A stretch of DNA of 64,000 nt from JBGVSA01 sp041807905 (GCF_041807905.1 NZ_JBGVSA010000004.1:124001-188000); one strand, 5' to 3'; counted from the first letter of the stretch, positions 34,795 to 44,836 are shown. Translations and numbers: made by a program. Notes: generated by a model from the sequence alone, not told the origin.

Positions 34795-36744
34795 ATGGCT
34801 ACGACACCACATCTCGAACTGCTTTCCCCCGCCAAGACGGCCGACATTGGCCGCGAGGCTGTCCTGCATGGCGCCGACGCCGTATACATAGGCGGGCCGT
34901 CATTTGGCGCGCGGGCCAACGCTGAGAACACCGTGTCGGATATCGCCGGGCTGGTGGAGTTCGCGCACCGCTACCGCGCGCGCATCTTTGCCACGCTCAA
35001 CACGATTCTTCACGACGCCGAACTCGAGCCGGCGCGCAAGCTGATCTGGCAGTTGTACGACGCAGGCGTGGACGCGCTGATCGTGCAGGACATGGGCCTG
35101 CTCGAACTCGATCTGCCGCCGATCCAGTTGCACGCGAGCACGCAGACGGATATCCGCACCGTGGACAAGGCGCGCTTCCTGGCCGACGTCGGGTTCTCGC
35201 AGATCGTGCTGGCGCGCGAGCTGACGCTGCAGCAGATTCGTGCGGTGCATGACGCCACCGACGCGACGCTGGAGTTCTTCATTCATGGGGCGCTGTGCGT
35301 GGCGTTCTCAGGCCAGTGCTACATCAGCCACGCCCACACGGGCCGCAGCGCAAACCGGGGCGAGTGTTCGCAAGCCTGTCGCCTGCCTTACACGTTGCAG
35401 GATTCGCAGGGGCGCGTGGTGGCTTTCGACAAGCACCTGTTGTCGATGAAGGACAACAACCAGAGCGACAACCTGCGTGCGCTGATCGACGCGGGCGTCC
35501 GTTCCTTCAAGATCGAAGGCCGCTACAAGGACGTCGGGTACGTCAAGAACATCACCGCTCACTATCGCTTGCTGCTCGACGAAATTCTCACCGAGCGGCC
35601 GGAGCTTGCGCGTGCTTCCAGCGGCGAGACGTACCTGCTGTTCACGCCCGAACCGGACAAGACCTTCCATCGCAGCGCGACGGATTATTTCGTGAATGGT
35701 CGCAAGGAAGACATCGGCGCCTTCGATTCGCCGAAGTTCGTCGGCGTGGCACTCGGCACGGTGACGCGCGTGGCGGGCGACCATTTCGACATGGAGGCCG
35801 ACGCGCCGCTGCACAACGGTGACGGCCTCAACTACATGCACAAGCGCGATGTCGTCGGCGTGCAGGCCAACCGGGCTCAGTGTGTCGAAGGCAACATGTG
35901 GCGCGTCTGGCCGAATGAGGCTATCGCTTCACTGCCGGGATTGAAGCCGGGTACGGCGATCAGCCGCAATCGCGACCACGCCTGGGAACAGGCCTTGACG
36001 AAGAAATCCGCGGATCGTCGCGTGGGCGTATGGATGCAGTTGCGCGATGCCGATGCGGGCTTCGTGCTGTCGCTGACGGATGAGGATGGCGTGACAGCCA
36101 GCGCTTCGCTGGCGCATGACAAGGTGCTTGCGGAGCATCCTGAACGCGCGGCAATGGCTTTGCGCGACGGTCTGTCGAAGCTCGGCAACACCATGTTCGC
36201 GGCGCGCGAAGTGACGATCGACGATGCCGCTGCCCGGTATTTCGTGCCGGCATCCCAGCTCAACGCACTGCGGCGCGATGGCATCGCCGCGCTCGAGGCG
36301 GCGCGCACGAAAACGCTGGAACGCCTGCCGCGCAAGGCCCCCGTCGAACCGCCGGCCAGTTATCCGGACGATACGTTGAGCTATCTCGCCAACGTCTACA
36401 ACGACGCGGCCCGCCGTTTCTACGCGCGCCACGGCGTGAAGCTGATCGATGCAGCCTACGAGGCCAATGAAGAGGCGGGTGAGGTGTCGCTGATGATCAC
36501 CAAACACTGCCTGCGCTTTTCATTCAACCTCTGCCCCAAGCAGGCCAAGGGGGTGAAAGGCGTACAGGGGCAGGTGCGTGCCGAGCCGATGACGCTCGTG
36601 AATGGCGCCGAACGGCTCACGCTGCGTTTTGACTGCAAACCGTGCGAGATGCACGTCGTCGGCAGGATGAAGAAACATATCCTCGCGTCGCCGCCGCCAG
36701 TAAGCGTACCGGTGACGTTCCATCGCAAGCGCCCGGGCGCCTGA
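34795..36744 (+). CDS. rlhA: U32-family protein, 23S rRNA C2501 hydroxylation (RlhA type)
   Basis: A 649-residue protein, close to E. coli RlhA (653) and longer than TrhP/YegQ. It starts with LELLSPAKTADIGREAVLHG, has the U32 signature EFFIHGALCVAFSGQCYIS (about 161-179) followed by RGECSQACRLPY, and carries the long C-terminal part (DUF3656-like, about 380-640) with further cysteines (CLRFSFNLCP, FDCKPCEM) that could hold an Fe-S cluster. RlhA makes 5-hydroxycytidine in 23S rRNA with prephenate-dependent chemistry. The ATG at 34795 was chosen although its ribosome site is weak, because earlier codons extend into the preceding terminator. Confidence 0.85.
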   Translation: MATTPHLELLSPAKTADIGREAVLHGADAVYIGGPSFGARANAENTVSDIAGLVEFAHRYRARIFATLNTILHDAELEPARKLIWQLYDAGVDALIVQDMGLLELDLPPIQLHASTQTDIRTVDKARFLADVGFSQIVLARELTLQQIRAVHDATDATLEFFIHGALCVAFSGQCYISHAHTGRSANRGECSQACRLPYTLQDSQGRVVAFDKHLLSMKDNNQSDNLRALIDAGVRSFKIEGRYKDVGYVKNITAHYRLLLDEILTERPELARASSGETYLLFTPEPDKTFHRSATDYFVNGRKEDIGAFDSPKFVGVALGTVTRVAGDHFDMEADAPLHNGDGLNYMHKRDVVGVQANRAQCVEGNMWRVWPNEAIASLPGLKPGTAISRNRDHAWEQALTKKSADRRVGVWMQLRDADAGFVLSLTDEDGVTASASLAHDKVLAEHPERAAMALRDGLSKLGNTMFAAREVTIDDAAARYFVPASQLNALRRDGIAALEAARTKTLERLPRKAPVEPPASYPDDTLSYLANVYNDAARRFYARHGVKLIDAAYEANEEAGEVSLMITKHCLRFSFNLCPKQAKGVKGVQGQVRAEPMTLVNGAERLTLRFDCKPCEMHVVGRMKKHILASPPPVSVPVTFHRKRPGA

Positions 36745-36756
36745 ACGCGCGGGCTC

Positions 36757-36954
36757 CTAGCTGTCGTCGTCCATCAGCGGCGGCTCCTGCCCCGTCACGC
36801 GATAGGACTCGGAGGCCCACGCGCCGAGATCGATGAGCTTGCAGCGTTCGGAGCAGAACGGGCGGTAGGGATTGCGCGGCGACCACTCTGCGGGCGAGCC
36901 ACATTGCGGGCAGGTGACCGTGCGGACGGGCTTGGGGGTATTTTCGCTGCTCAT
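36757..36954 (-). CDS. yacG: DNA gyrase inhibitor YacG
   Basis: A 65-residue zinc protein with CPQC (about 19-22) and CSERC (about 37-41) plus IDLGAWASESYRV, the YacG signature. YacG binds the gyrase B subunit. The stop is 12 bp from the stop of the convergent rlhA gene. It is 13 bp downstream of a diguanylate cyclase gene on the same strand and so last in that transcript. Confidence 0.93.
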   Translation of the reverse strand: MSSENTPKPVRTVTCPQCGSPAEWSPRNPYRPFCSERCKLIDLGAWASESYRVTGQEPPLMDDDS

Positions 36955-36967
36955 GCCGATACCTGAT

Positions 36968-38551
36968 TCATGGTTCCTGTTGCGGGTACGCCGAGGCTAC
37001 CTCGCAACAATTCTTGCCGCGTGATTTTGCCACGTACATGGCGCGATCGGCCGCTGCCATGAGTGTGTGCGAATCATGCGCATGCTGGGGCGCGATGGCG
37101 ATGCCAAGGCTGGCGCTGACGCGACAGGTGTGGCCGATCCCGGGTGGCGCAAGCTCCGCGATGGTGCACAGTACCCGCTGTGCCAACAAGAGCATGCTCT
37201 CTTCGTCGGTATCTGCCACCAGTATCGCGAATTCGTCGCCGCCCAGGCGGAAGAACAATTCGTTGCGGCGGACGATGTCGGCTACGCCGGCCGCCACGGC
37301 GCAAAGAAGGGCGTCTCCAATGTGATGTCCGAGCGTGTCATTGACGTGCTTGAAGGCGTCCAGGTCGAAGAAGATCAGTCCCACCTGAAGGCTGCGGCGC
37401 TGGCTGTCGGCGAGTTGCCGGTCGAGCTCTTCCACAAAGCGGCGGCGGTTGAGCAGGTTGGTCAGCGGATCGCGCTCGGCCATATCCACCAGCCGCTGTT
37501 GTGCACAGCGCATTGCCGTGACGTCTTCGTGCACCCATAGCCGCCCGATGGCCGTTGCGTCATCGCGCGTCATGACCATCGATGAGACTTCGCGCAACAC
37601 GCGCCCATCATTCATGTCGATGTCATAGGGTTCGGAGGCGCCGCGCTGTTCGAGAATCTCGGCAAGGTGGCGGCGATAGTCGGCGTCGTTGGCCCGCAAC
37701 GATGCGGTGCATTCGAGCAGGGTGCCGGCATCCATGCCCGCCGTCGATGCCTGGTCCGCGATGCCCCACATCGCCCGTGCAGCGGGGTTTATGTAGAGTA
37801 CGTGGCGTTCCCGGTCGATGAACACGATGCCGAGCGTGACCGTGTCGAGCAGCGCCGCGAGGCGTGCCCGTTCGTCGTCGCTCTGGCGCAGATAGAGATC
37901 AGTCAGCACCTGTGCTTCGCGCAGGGCCGATACGGTCTCGCGCAGGCGTGCTTCAATGTCACGCCGATGCTGGACGTTCTGGCCGGACAGCCGGACACCG
38001 GTGAGCCGCCCCCTGGCATCGCGCAACGCATACCACCGGCATGTGAACCAGGCTTCGCTGCCATTGCGGTGCCGGATACGGAGTTCGTGGCCCGTATTGG
38101 GGCGGCCTTGCAGCGCCCGCAGCGCCATGACGTGCGCGCGCCGCCGGTCAGCCGGTGCGACGCAGAGGTCGACCATCCGGCCGGCCGGTGCACATTCCTC
38201 GAGGGTGTAGCCCGTGATGTCGTGGAAGGCGTTGTTCACCCAGAGCAGGCGTCCCTCGATGTCGACCAGGGCTTCCAGCCCCGGCGTGTCTTCGGCCAGT
38301 TGACGGTAGTTGGCGGGCGCCCGGCCGCCTTGCGGGGCGACGTGGCGCCGTCCGGCCACATGCGCAAGCCAGCAAGCGGCGCAGACTGCTGCCACGAGCA
38401 AGGACCAGCCAGCGGCGCTGGCCGGGTAGTCAACGATCCACGGAAATAGCGCGATGCCGACGAGCAGCATGCACGCGAGCACGGGCACAAGAGGTGGCGG
38501 GCGCGGCCGTGCGCGGACCCGGCGCTGATCGCCGGCAGCGGGCTTTGCCAC
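36968..38551 (-). CDS. Membrane PAS-PAS-GGDEF diguanylate cyclase
   Basis: A 527-residue protein with two N-terminal membrane helices (about 22-40 and 45-66), PAS domain 1 (about 85-210), a coiled-coil-like connector, PAS domain 2 (about 215-345) and a GGDEF domain (about 350-520; DPLTNLLNRRRF, FRLGGDEFAIL). The I-site position is RRNE instead of RxxD, so product inhibition may be weak. The gene lies 12 bp after argA and 13 bp before yacG, indicating one minus-strand transcript. Confidence 0.9.
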   Translation of the reverse strand: MAKPAAGDQRRVRARPRPPPLVPVLACMLLVGIALFPWIVDYPASAAGWSLLVAAVCAACWLAHVAGRRHVAPQGGRAPANYRQLAEDTPGLEALVDIEGRLLWVNNAFHDITGYTLEECAPAGRMVDLCVAPADRRRAHVMALRALQGRPNTGHELRIRHRNGSEAWFTCRWYALRDARGRLTGVRLSGQNVQHRRDIEARLRETVSALREAQVLTDLYLRQSDDERARLAALLDTVTLGIVFIDRERHVLYINPAARAMWGIADQASTAGMDAGTLLECTASLRANDADYRRHLAEILEQRGASEPYDIDMNDGRVLREVSSMVMTRDDATAIGRLWVHEDVTAMRCAQQRLVDMAERDPLTNLLNRRRFVEELDRQLADSQRRSLQVGLIFFDLDAFKHVNDTLGHHIGDALLCAVAAGVADIVRRNELFFRLGGDEFAILVADTDEESMLLLAQRVLCTIAELAPPGIGHTCRVSASLGIAIAPQHAHDSHTLMAAADRAMYVAKSRGKNCCEVASAYPQQEP

Positions 38552-38563
38552 CGGACACCTCCG

Positions 38564-39952
38564 TTACAGCGTCTTCATCAGTACCTTGGAACGCCGTTGA
38601 AAGTTATACAGGTCGCGCTTGCGGGCCGGCAGTTCTTCGGGGGCGACTTCGACGAAGCCGCGCTCGCGGAACCAGTGCTCGGTACGCGTCGTCAGTACGA
38701 ACAGGCGCGAGAAACCCGCGTTGCGCGCGCGACTTTCCATGTGTTGCAGAAGTCGGTCGCCGAGCCCGGCGCGACGGTAGTCGGGCTGGATCGCCAGGCA
38801 GGCCATTTCGGCCATGCTCTCTTCGGGGAACGGGTAGAGCGCCGCGCAGCCGATGACGACGTGGTCGTGCTCGACCAGCGTGAAGCGTTCGATTTCCTTT
38901 TCCAGCAATTCGCGCGGGCGGCGTACCAGCGTGCCATCGGCTTCGAGCGGCTGGATCAGGTGGATCAGCGAGGCGATGTCTTCGTTGTTTGCTTCGCGGA
39001 TGCGATGCAGCGGATCGCGCGTGACCATCGTACCGACGCCCTGGCGGGTGAAGAATTCCAGCAGCAGGCCGCCGTCCTTGTCGCGGTCGATCAAGTGAGC
39101 GCGGGCAACGCCGTTGCGCACGGCGCGGATGGCGCGCGGCAGGAACAGGTCGAGGTCTTCGGTCAGGCCTACGCCTTCCTGGAATTTGCGTTCGGCCTCA
39201 TCCGCCGTGATGGCTTCGATGAGATTGCCCTGGCCGTCGAGCAGGCCGGGGGCGTCGCACAGGTAGATGAGTTTTTCGGCCTGCAGCGCGATGGCGACGG
39301 CCTCGGCGACTTCTTCCATGGCGAGGTTGAAGATCTCGCCAGCGGGTGACACGCCGAGCGGCGTGATCAGAACAACGTTCTGCTGGTCCAGGTCGGCGGA
39401 GATTTCTTCCGCGATGACCTTGCGCACCGAACCGGTGTATTGAAAGTCGATACCGTCCACCACGCCGATCGGGCGCGCAACGATGAAGTTGCCACCTGTC
39501 ACGCGCATGTATGCGCCCGCCATCGGCGTGTTCGGCAGACCCTGCGAGAGGCAGGCTTCGATCTCGATGCGCGTCACCCCCATGCCGGCCTTGACGGCTT
39601 CGAGCGCGCGGCGATCGGTGATGCGCAGGCTCTTGTGATAGACCGATTCAAGGCCGCGTCGCGCGAGTTCCTGTTCGATATGCGGGCGCGAGCCGTGCAC
39701 CAGCACGAGGCGCACGCCCAGTGCTGCCAGCAGGTTGCAGTCGTTGCAGAGATCCTGCAGCGCTTCGCCCTGCGCGACTTCGCCGCCAAAAGCGATGACG
39801 AAGGTCTTTCCGCGGAAGGCGTGAAAATACGGCGCCGCGCCCCGGACCCAATCCACGAACTGCATGGCGTTGGATTCGGTCATCGGCGGCGCTGCCGTCA
39901 CGTTCTCGTTGAAAGCGGAATGCTGTGCCTTGTCGTTCAATGCCTGCTCCAT
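38564..39952 (-). CDS. argA: N-acetylglutamate synthase ArgA
   Basis: A 462-residue enzyme with an amino acid kinase domain (about 40-310; GKTFVIAFGGE, LVHGSRPHIEQEL) and a C-terminal GNAT acetyltransferase domain (about 315-460; CLAIQPDYRRAGLGDRLL), the classical ArgA fusion. It catalyses the first step of arginine synthesis, acetyl-CoA plus glutamate. The first 23 residues before an internal Met look unstructured, so a start at 39883 is possible. It is 139 bp downstream of rsmE and 12 bp upstream of the cyclase gene. Confidence 0.95.
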   Translation of the reverse strand: MEQALNDKAQHSAFNENVTAAPPMTESNAMQFVDWVRGAAPYFHAFRGKTFVIAFGGEVAQGEALQDLCNDCNLLAALGVRLVLVHGSRPHIEQELARRGLESVYHKSLRITDRRALEAVKAGMGVTRIEIEACLSQGLPNTPMAGAYMRVTGGNFIVARPIGVVDGIDFQYTGSVRKVIAEEISADLDQQNVVLITPLGVSPAGEIFNLAMEEVAEAVAIALQAEKLIYLCDAPGLLDGQGNLIEAITADEAERKFQEGVGLTEDLDLFLPRAIRAVRNGVARAHLIDRDKDGGLLLEFFTRQGVGTMVTRDPLHRIREANNEDIASLIHLIQPLEADGTLVRRPRELLEKEIERFTLVEHDHVVIGCAALYPFPEESMAEMACLAIQPDYRRAGLGDRLLQHMESRARNAGFSRLFVLTTRTEHWFRERGFVEVAPEELPARKRDLYNFQRRSKVLMKTL

Positions 39953-40091
39953 CGGATGAAAGCGATCCGCGCGGAGGTTGTGCCGCTCGGCGCGGCGGGA
40001 GGTGCGCGGTGCGGACGGAGCCTTGCCCCGCCTGCAGTCGCAAAGAATGCCACGTTCGCGGGTGGACGGCGATGCGCTTGTCGGATACGGG

Positions 40092-40826
40092 CTAGAAATC
40101 GCCCCAGAGCGCCAGCATTGCCGCCACAGTCGCCAGCCCGGCGGTTTCGGTGCGCAGCACGCGCGGCCCGAGCGTGATCGGCGTGCAGCCGGCCGTGCGT
40201 GCGGCGGCCAGTTCGGCTTCGCTCCAGCCGCCTTCCGGGCCGATGAGCAGCGCTACCGGCCCCGTGGGCGCGGCGCGGTCGCGCAATGATGTGCCCGCCA
40301 CGGGGTCGAGAATCCAGCGCTCTCCGGCAAAACCGCCGCCCAGCCAGGCCGGCAGCGAAGAGACCGGCGCGATCGCGGTGAGCCGATCGCGCCCGCATTG
40401 CTCGGCCGCCGACTGCGCGACCTGCTGCCAGTGGGCGACGCGTTTGGCCGCGCGATCGCCATCCAGGCGCAGTACGCTGCGTTCCGCGGCGACGGGCTGC
40501 ACGCGATTGACGCCCAGTTCCACGGCTTTCTGGACGATCCAGTCCATCTTGTCGGCCACTGCCAGCGCTTGCACCAATGTGATGTCGAGCGGAGATTCGC
40601 TCGCGGATTCGCTGACTGCATCGATGCGCATGCGCACTTCGCGCCCGGTGGCGGTGAGCTGGCCGGAATAGCGCAGGCCTTCACCGTCGAAGATGCACAG
40701 CGCATCGCCGACGCGCATGCGCAGTACGCGGTCGGCATGGTGCGCCGCTTCGCGTGGCAGGGCGATTTCGGCGCCTTTGGCGAGCGGGCCGGTCGAGCCC
40801 GGCGGGCAGTAGAAGCGTGGTGTCAT
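40092..40826 (-). CDS. rsmE: 16S rRNA (uracil1498-N3)-methyltransferase RsmE
   Basis: A 244-residue SPOUT methyltransferase. The N-terminal PUA-like part reads RFYCP... HHADRVLRMRVGD. The knot region has LLIGPEGGWSEAE and LGPRVLRTETA, the RsmE signatures for SAM binding. The ATG at 40826 fits the family length; the longer frame upstream is antisense to the neighbouring gene. Divergent from the inositol-monophosphatase-family gene with 100 bp between. Confidence 0.95.
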   Translation of the reverse strand: MTPRFYCPPGSTGPLAKGAEIALPREAAHHADRVLRMRVGDALCIFDGEGLRYSGQLTATGREVRMRIDAVSESASESPLDITLVQALAVADKMDWIVQKAVELGVNRVQPVAAERSVLRLDGDRAAKRVAHWQQVAQSAAEQCGRDRLTAIAPVSSLPAWLGGGFAGERWILDPVAGTSLRDRAAPTGPVALLIGPEGGWSEAELAAARTAGCTPITLGPRVLRTETAGLATVAAMLALWGDF

Positions 40827-40926
40827 GATGTTATGATCGAAAACCCGTGGGCTGCGCCACCGGCCCGCCATTATAGGCGGCGCCCGACTCGCTCCCGCGC
40901 ATCCGATCATCCCCTGGAGAAGGCCG

Positions 40927-41724
40927 ATGCCCAAGCTGGCCCGGGCGCTGGCGCTGGAGTCGATCGTGCGGGCCGTGTCCCGCGACGTCATCGTGCCGCG
41001 CTTCCTGAACATCACCCGCGAACGCAAGCTCGATGGCAGTTCGCTGACCGAGGCGGACATCGCCGCGCAGAAGACGCTCGCCGAGCGGCTTCCGCATTTG
41101 CTCGACGCTCCCGTCATCGGCGAAGAGATGTCGCCGGAAGAACAACTGGCGCATTGGCAGGACGGGCGCGACGGGCTGTGGTGCATCGATCCCATCGACG
41201 GGACAACGAATTTCTCCAACGGCATTCCGGTGTTTGCCGTGTCGGTGGCCTACCTCGTCAATGGCGAGACCGAGTTCGGCGTGGTGTACAACCCCGTGCG
41301 CGACGAAGCTTTCTACGCCGAGCGTGGTGCGGGAGCATGGCTCAATGGCGTGCAGTTGCCGCTGCGCGAAAGCGCCGTGGGATTGTCGGACGCCGTGGCG
41401 GGCATCGACTTCAAGCGCATCCCGACCGATCTTGCAGTGAGCCTGGTGCGCTCGCCGCCGTATTACTCGCAACGCAATTTTGGCTCGAGCGCACTGGAGT
41501 GGTGCTTTGCGGCCGCGGGCCGCATCGATGTGTACCTGCACGGCGGCCAGGCGCTGTGGGATTACGCTGCCGGCCGCCTGATCCTCGCCGAGGCGGGCGG
41601 TTGTGCCGGCGTCCTGGGGGGCGGGTCGCTGGTGGCCGATCCGGCGGCCAAGAGCCCTGTCGTGCTGGCGGCCAATCGGGCGCTGTATGACGAGTGGCAG
41701 GCCTGGCTAGAGCAGAACGGGTAG
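40927..41724 (+). CDS. Inositol monophosphatase-family phosphatase
   Basis: A 265-residue metal-dependent phosphatase. Motifs are visible in order: PVIGEEM (metal ligands), WCIDPIDGTTNFSNGIP (about 81-97) and WDYAAGRLILAEAGG (about 205-219). The family includes SuhB, CysQ and histidinol-phosphatase-like members; the substrate cannot be read from the sequence. It begins with a ribosome site GGAGA just before ATG and is 8 bp upstream of the phosphoribulokinase gene, so both are likely co-transcribed. Confidence 0.9.
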   Translation: MPKLARALALESIVRAVSRDVIVPRFLNITRERKLDGSSLTEADIAAQKTLAERLPHLLDAPVIGEEMSPEEQLAHWQDGRDGLWCIDPIDGTTNFSNGIPVFAVSVAYLVNGETEFGVVYNPVRDEAFYAERGAGAWLNGVQLPLRESAVGLSDAVAGIDFKRIPTDLAVSLVRSPPYYSQRNFGSSALEWCFAAAGRIDVYLHGGQALWDYAAGRLILAEAGGCAGVLGGGSLVADPAAKSPVVLAANRALYDEWQAWLEQNG

Positions 41725-41732
41725 GGCCAAGC

Positions 41733-42623
41733 ATGTCGAGCAAGCATCCCATCGTGGCGGTGACCGGTTCTTCGGGATCGGGCACGTCGACCGTTTCGCG
41801 AACCTTCGACTGGATTTTTCGGCGCGAAGGCGTACGCGCGGTCATGGTCGAAGGCGACGCCTTTCATCGCTACGACCGCCGTGAGATGACCGAACGCATC
41901 CTCCACGCCGAAGAACGCGGTGAGCCGGCGCCGAGCCATTTTGGAATCGAGGCCAATCACATCGATCGGCTCGAGGCCTTGTTCGCCGGGTACGCCCGCA
42001 CCGGCACCGGCACGCATCGCCACTACGTGCACGATGAGGTCGACGCTGCGCGCTGGTGCCAGGAACCGGGTACGCTGACCGAATGGGAGCCTCTGCCGGA
42101 AGGCTCGGACCTGTTGTATTACGAAGGCCTGCACGGTGGAGTGGTGACCGACACGCACGACGTCGCTCGCCATGTCGATCTGCTGATCGGCGTGGTGCCG
42201 ACCATCAACCTGGAGTGGATTCAGAAAATCCATCGTGACACCCGTACGCGTGGCTATTCGATGGAAGCCGTGCAGCAGACAATCCTGCGTCGCATGCACG
42301 ATTACGTGCACACCATCGTTCCGCAATTCGCCCGCACACACATTAATTTCCAGCGCGTGCCAGTCGTCGATACGTCGAATCCGTTCATTGCGCGCGATGT
42401 GCCGACGGCCGACGAAACGCTCGTCGTGATCCGCTTCCGCAATCCGCGCGGGCAGGATTTTCCCTATTTGCTCAATATGATTGCCGGCTCGTGGATGAGC
42501 CGGGCCAATTCCATCGTGGTGCCCGGCGGCAAGCTGGACCTGGCGATGCAGCTCATCCTGACACCGCTTATCTGGCGCCTCGTCGAACGGCGCCAGAAGG
42601 CCATGGCGCGCAGCCAGGACTGA
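41733..42623 (+). CDS. Phosphoribulokinase (class I)
   Basis: A 296-residue PRK that would phosphorylate ribulose 5-phosphate to ribulose 1,5-bisphosphate. The P-loop region reads VTGSSGSGTSTVSRTF (about 8-23); EGDAFHRYDR, HFGIEANHIDRL and YYEGLHGG follow as in bacterial class I PRK, and the C-terminal TPLIWRLVERRQ closes the family pattern. It is 200 bp upstream of tkt and near gap, pgk and fba, but no RuBisCO or carboxysome gene is in the window. Like E. coli PrkB it may be an orphan PRK; its physiological job is open. Confidence 0.93.
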   Translation: MSSKHPIVAVTGSSGSGTSTVSRTFDWIFRREGVRAVMVEGDAFHRYDRREMTERILHAEERGEPAPSHFGIEANHIDRLEALFAGYARTGTGTHRHYVHDEVDAARWCQEPGTLTEWEPLPEGSDLLYYEGLHGGVVTDTHDVARHVDLLIGVVPTINLEWIQKIHRDTRTRGYSMEAVQQTILRRMHDYVHTIVPQFARTHINFQRVPVVDTSNPFIARDVPTADETLVVIRFRNPRGQDFPYLLNMIAGSWMSRANSIVVPGGKLDLAMQLILTPLIWRLVERRQKAMARSQD

Positions 42624-42823
42624 GCAAGCGGGAAAATCCGCGTCAGACAGTTCGTGCTGGTCTTGCGGGCGATCAATCGGTGCCGTCGGAATAACTGTTA
42701 ATTTTCCAGAGAATATTGTCTGGCGGAAACGAAACCGGGCGGTTTTGTGGCGTCCAATGCCCTGTTTCGCAGATAATTCCACTCTTGTCGACACCGCCCA
42801 AGGCCTTTCCGCCAGAAGTGACT

Positions 42824-44836
42824 ATGCAAAATACCCCCAAGACCCCCGTTTTCACGCCCATCACAGGTGCCATCCGCGCGCTGGCGATGGACGCCGTCCA
42901 GCAGGCAAATTCCGGCCACCCCGGCATGCCGATGGGCATGGCGGAAATCGCCGAAGTCGTCTGGCGCCGCCATCTGTCGCACAACCCGGCCAACCCCAAG
43001 TGGGCCAACCGCGACCGTTTCGTCCTGTCGAACGGCCACGGGTCGATGCTGCTGTACGCGCTGCTGCACCTGACGGGCTACGATCTGCCGATCGAAGAAA
43101 TCAAGCGCTTCCGGCAACTCGGCTCGCGTACCCCGGGCCACCCCGAGAATTTCCAGACTGTCGGTGTTGAAACGACCACCGGCCCGCTGGGTCAGGGTCT
43201 GACCAACGCCGTTGGCTTCGCGCTGGCCGAAAAGCTGCTGGCCGAAACCTTCAACCGACCCGGTCACGACGTCGTCGACCACCACACCTACGTGTTCCTC
43301 GGCGACGGTTGCCTGATGGAAGGCGTCAGCCACGAAGCCAGCTCGCTTGCCGGTACGTGGAAGCTGGGCAAGCTCATTGCCTATTACGACGACAACGGTA
43401 TCTCCATCGACGGCGAAGTCACCGGCTGGTTCACCGACGACACCAAGGCTCGCTTCGAAGCCTATGGCTGGCAGGTGCTCGGCCCCATCGACGGCCATGA
43501 CGCCGAAGCCATCGAAGCCGCCACGCAGGCAGCCAAGGCTGACAATGAGCGCCCGTCGCTGGTGATCTGCCGCACCGTTATCGGCATGGGCTCGCCCAAC
43601 AAGGCCAACTCCGCCGACGCCCACGGCGCGGCACTTGGCGCGGCCGAAGTCGAAGCCGTACGCAAGGTGATCGGCTGGAACCACCCGCCGTTCGAAATTC
43701 CGGCCGATGTTTACGCCGCCTGGGACGCCAAGGCTGCCGGTGCCGCCCGCGAAGCCGAGTGGAATGAGCGTTTTTCCGCCTACAAGGCCGCACACCCCGA
43801 ACTGGCCGCCGAATTCGAACGCCGCCAGATCGGCCTGCTGCCGCAGTCCTATGCTTCCGCACGTGAAGCGCTGCTGGACAAGGCTCAGAACAAGGCTGAA
43901 TCGATTGCGACCCGCAAGGCCTCGCAGCAGGCCATCGAGGCGCTGGCACCGGCGCTGCCCGAACTGCTGGGCGGCTCGGCCGACCTGGCCGGTTCGAACC
44001 TGACCCTGTGGTCCGGCTCGAAGGAGTTCCTGCCGGGCGTCACGGGTGCCAACTACATCAACTACGGCGTGCGCGAATTCGCCGAGGTGGCGATTGCCAA
44101 CGGCATCGCGCTGCACGGCGGCTATATTCCTTATACCGCCACGTTCCTGGTGTTCTCCGACTACGCCCGCAGCGCCATCCGCATGGCGGCACTGATGGGC
44201 GTGCGCCAGATCATGGTCTTTACCCACGATTCGATCGGTGTGGGCGAGGACGGTCCGACGCACCAGCCGGTGGAGCATGTTGCTTCGATGCGCATGATCC
44301 CCAACCTGAACGTCTGGCGTCCGGCCGATACGGTCGAAACGGCGGTGGCCTGGGCGGCCAGCATCGAGCGCCACGACGGTCCCAGCGTGTTGGCGCTGAC
44401 GCGTCAGAACCTGCCGTTTTCTCCGCGTACGGCGGAGCAGGTGGCGGCGATCCGCCGTGGCGGTTACGTGTTGTCTGAAGCAGTCGGCGGCGCAGCGCGC
44501 GCCGTGCTGATCGCGACCGGCTCCGAAGTCGGCGTCGCGCTGGGCGCGCAGAAGCTGCTCGCAGAACGCGGCATTCCGGTCCGCGTGGTGTCGATGCCCT
44601 GCACGCGACTGTTCGATCTGCAAAGCGCGGAATACCACCGCGAAGTGCTGGGGCAAGGCGTGCCGCGCGTCGCGATCGAAGCCGGCGTCACCGACGGTTG
44701 GTACAAGTATGTGGGCCTCGAAGGGGCCGTCATCGGGATGGATCGTTTCGGCGAATCCGGCCCCGGCGGGGAACTCTTCCGTCATTTCGGCTTCACGCCA
44801 GAGAAGGCTGTCGAAGCTGTCATGAAGCTGATATAG
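42824..44836 (+). CDS. tkt: Transketolase
   Basis: A 670-residue thiamine-diphosphate enzyme of the pentose phosphate and Calvin pathways. The TPP motif GDGCLMEG(...)YYDDNGISIDG (about 160-195), SGHPGMPMGMA near the N-terminus, and FTHDSIGVGEDGPTHQPVEH in the pyrimidine domain are diagnostic. The ATG at 42824 gives the standard N-terminus; the upstream reading frame crosses an AT-rich promoter-like area (about 42690-42720). First gene of the tkt-gap-pgk-pyk-fba run. Confidence 0.98.
   Translation: MQNTPKTPVFTPITGAIRALAMDAVQQANSGHPGMPMGMAEIAEVVWRRHLSHNPANPKWANRDRFVLSNGHGSMLLYALLHLTGYDLPIEEIKRFRQLGSRTPGHPENFQTVGVETTTGPLGQGLTNAVGFALAEKLLAETFNRPGHDVVDHHTYVFLGDGCLMEGVSHEASSLAGTWKLGKLIAYYDDNGISIDGEVTGWFTDDTKARFEAYGWQVLGPIDGHDAEAIEAATQAAKADNERPSLVICRTVIGMGSPNKANSADAHGAALGAAEVEAVRKVIGWNHPPFEIPADVYAAWDAKAAGAAREAEWNERFSAYKAAHPELAAEFERRQIGLLPQSYASAREALLDKAQNKAESIATRKASQQAIEALAPALPELLGGSADLAGSNLTLWSGSKEFLPGVTGANYINYGVREFAEVAIANGIALHGGYIPYTATFLVFSDYARSAIRMAALMGVRQIMVFTHDSIGVGEDGPTHQPVEHVASMRMIPNLNVWRPADTVETAVAWAASIERHDGPSVLALTRQNLPFSPRTAEQVAAIRRGGYVLSEAVGGAARAVLIATGSEVGVALGAQKLLAERGIPVRVVSMPCTRLFDLQSAEYHREVLGQGVPRVAIEAGVTDGWYKYVGLEGAVIGMDRFGESGPGGELFRHFGFTPEKAVEAVMKLI

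Noticed and set aside
42698..44785. Long minus-strand open frame opposite tkt
   Set aside because: Mirror frame of a highly codon-biased gene; nothing matches a known fold.
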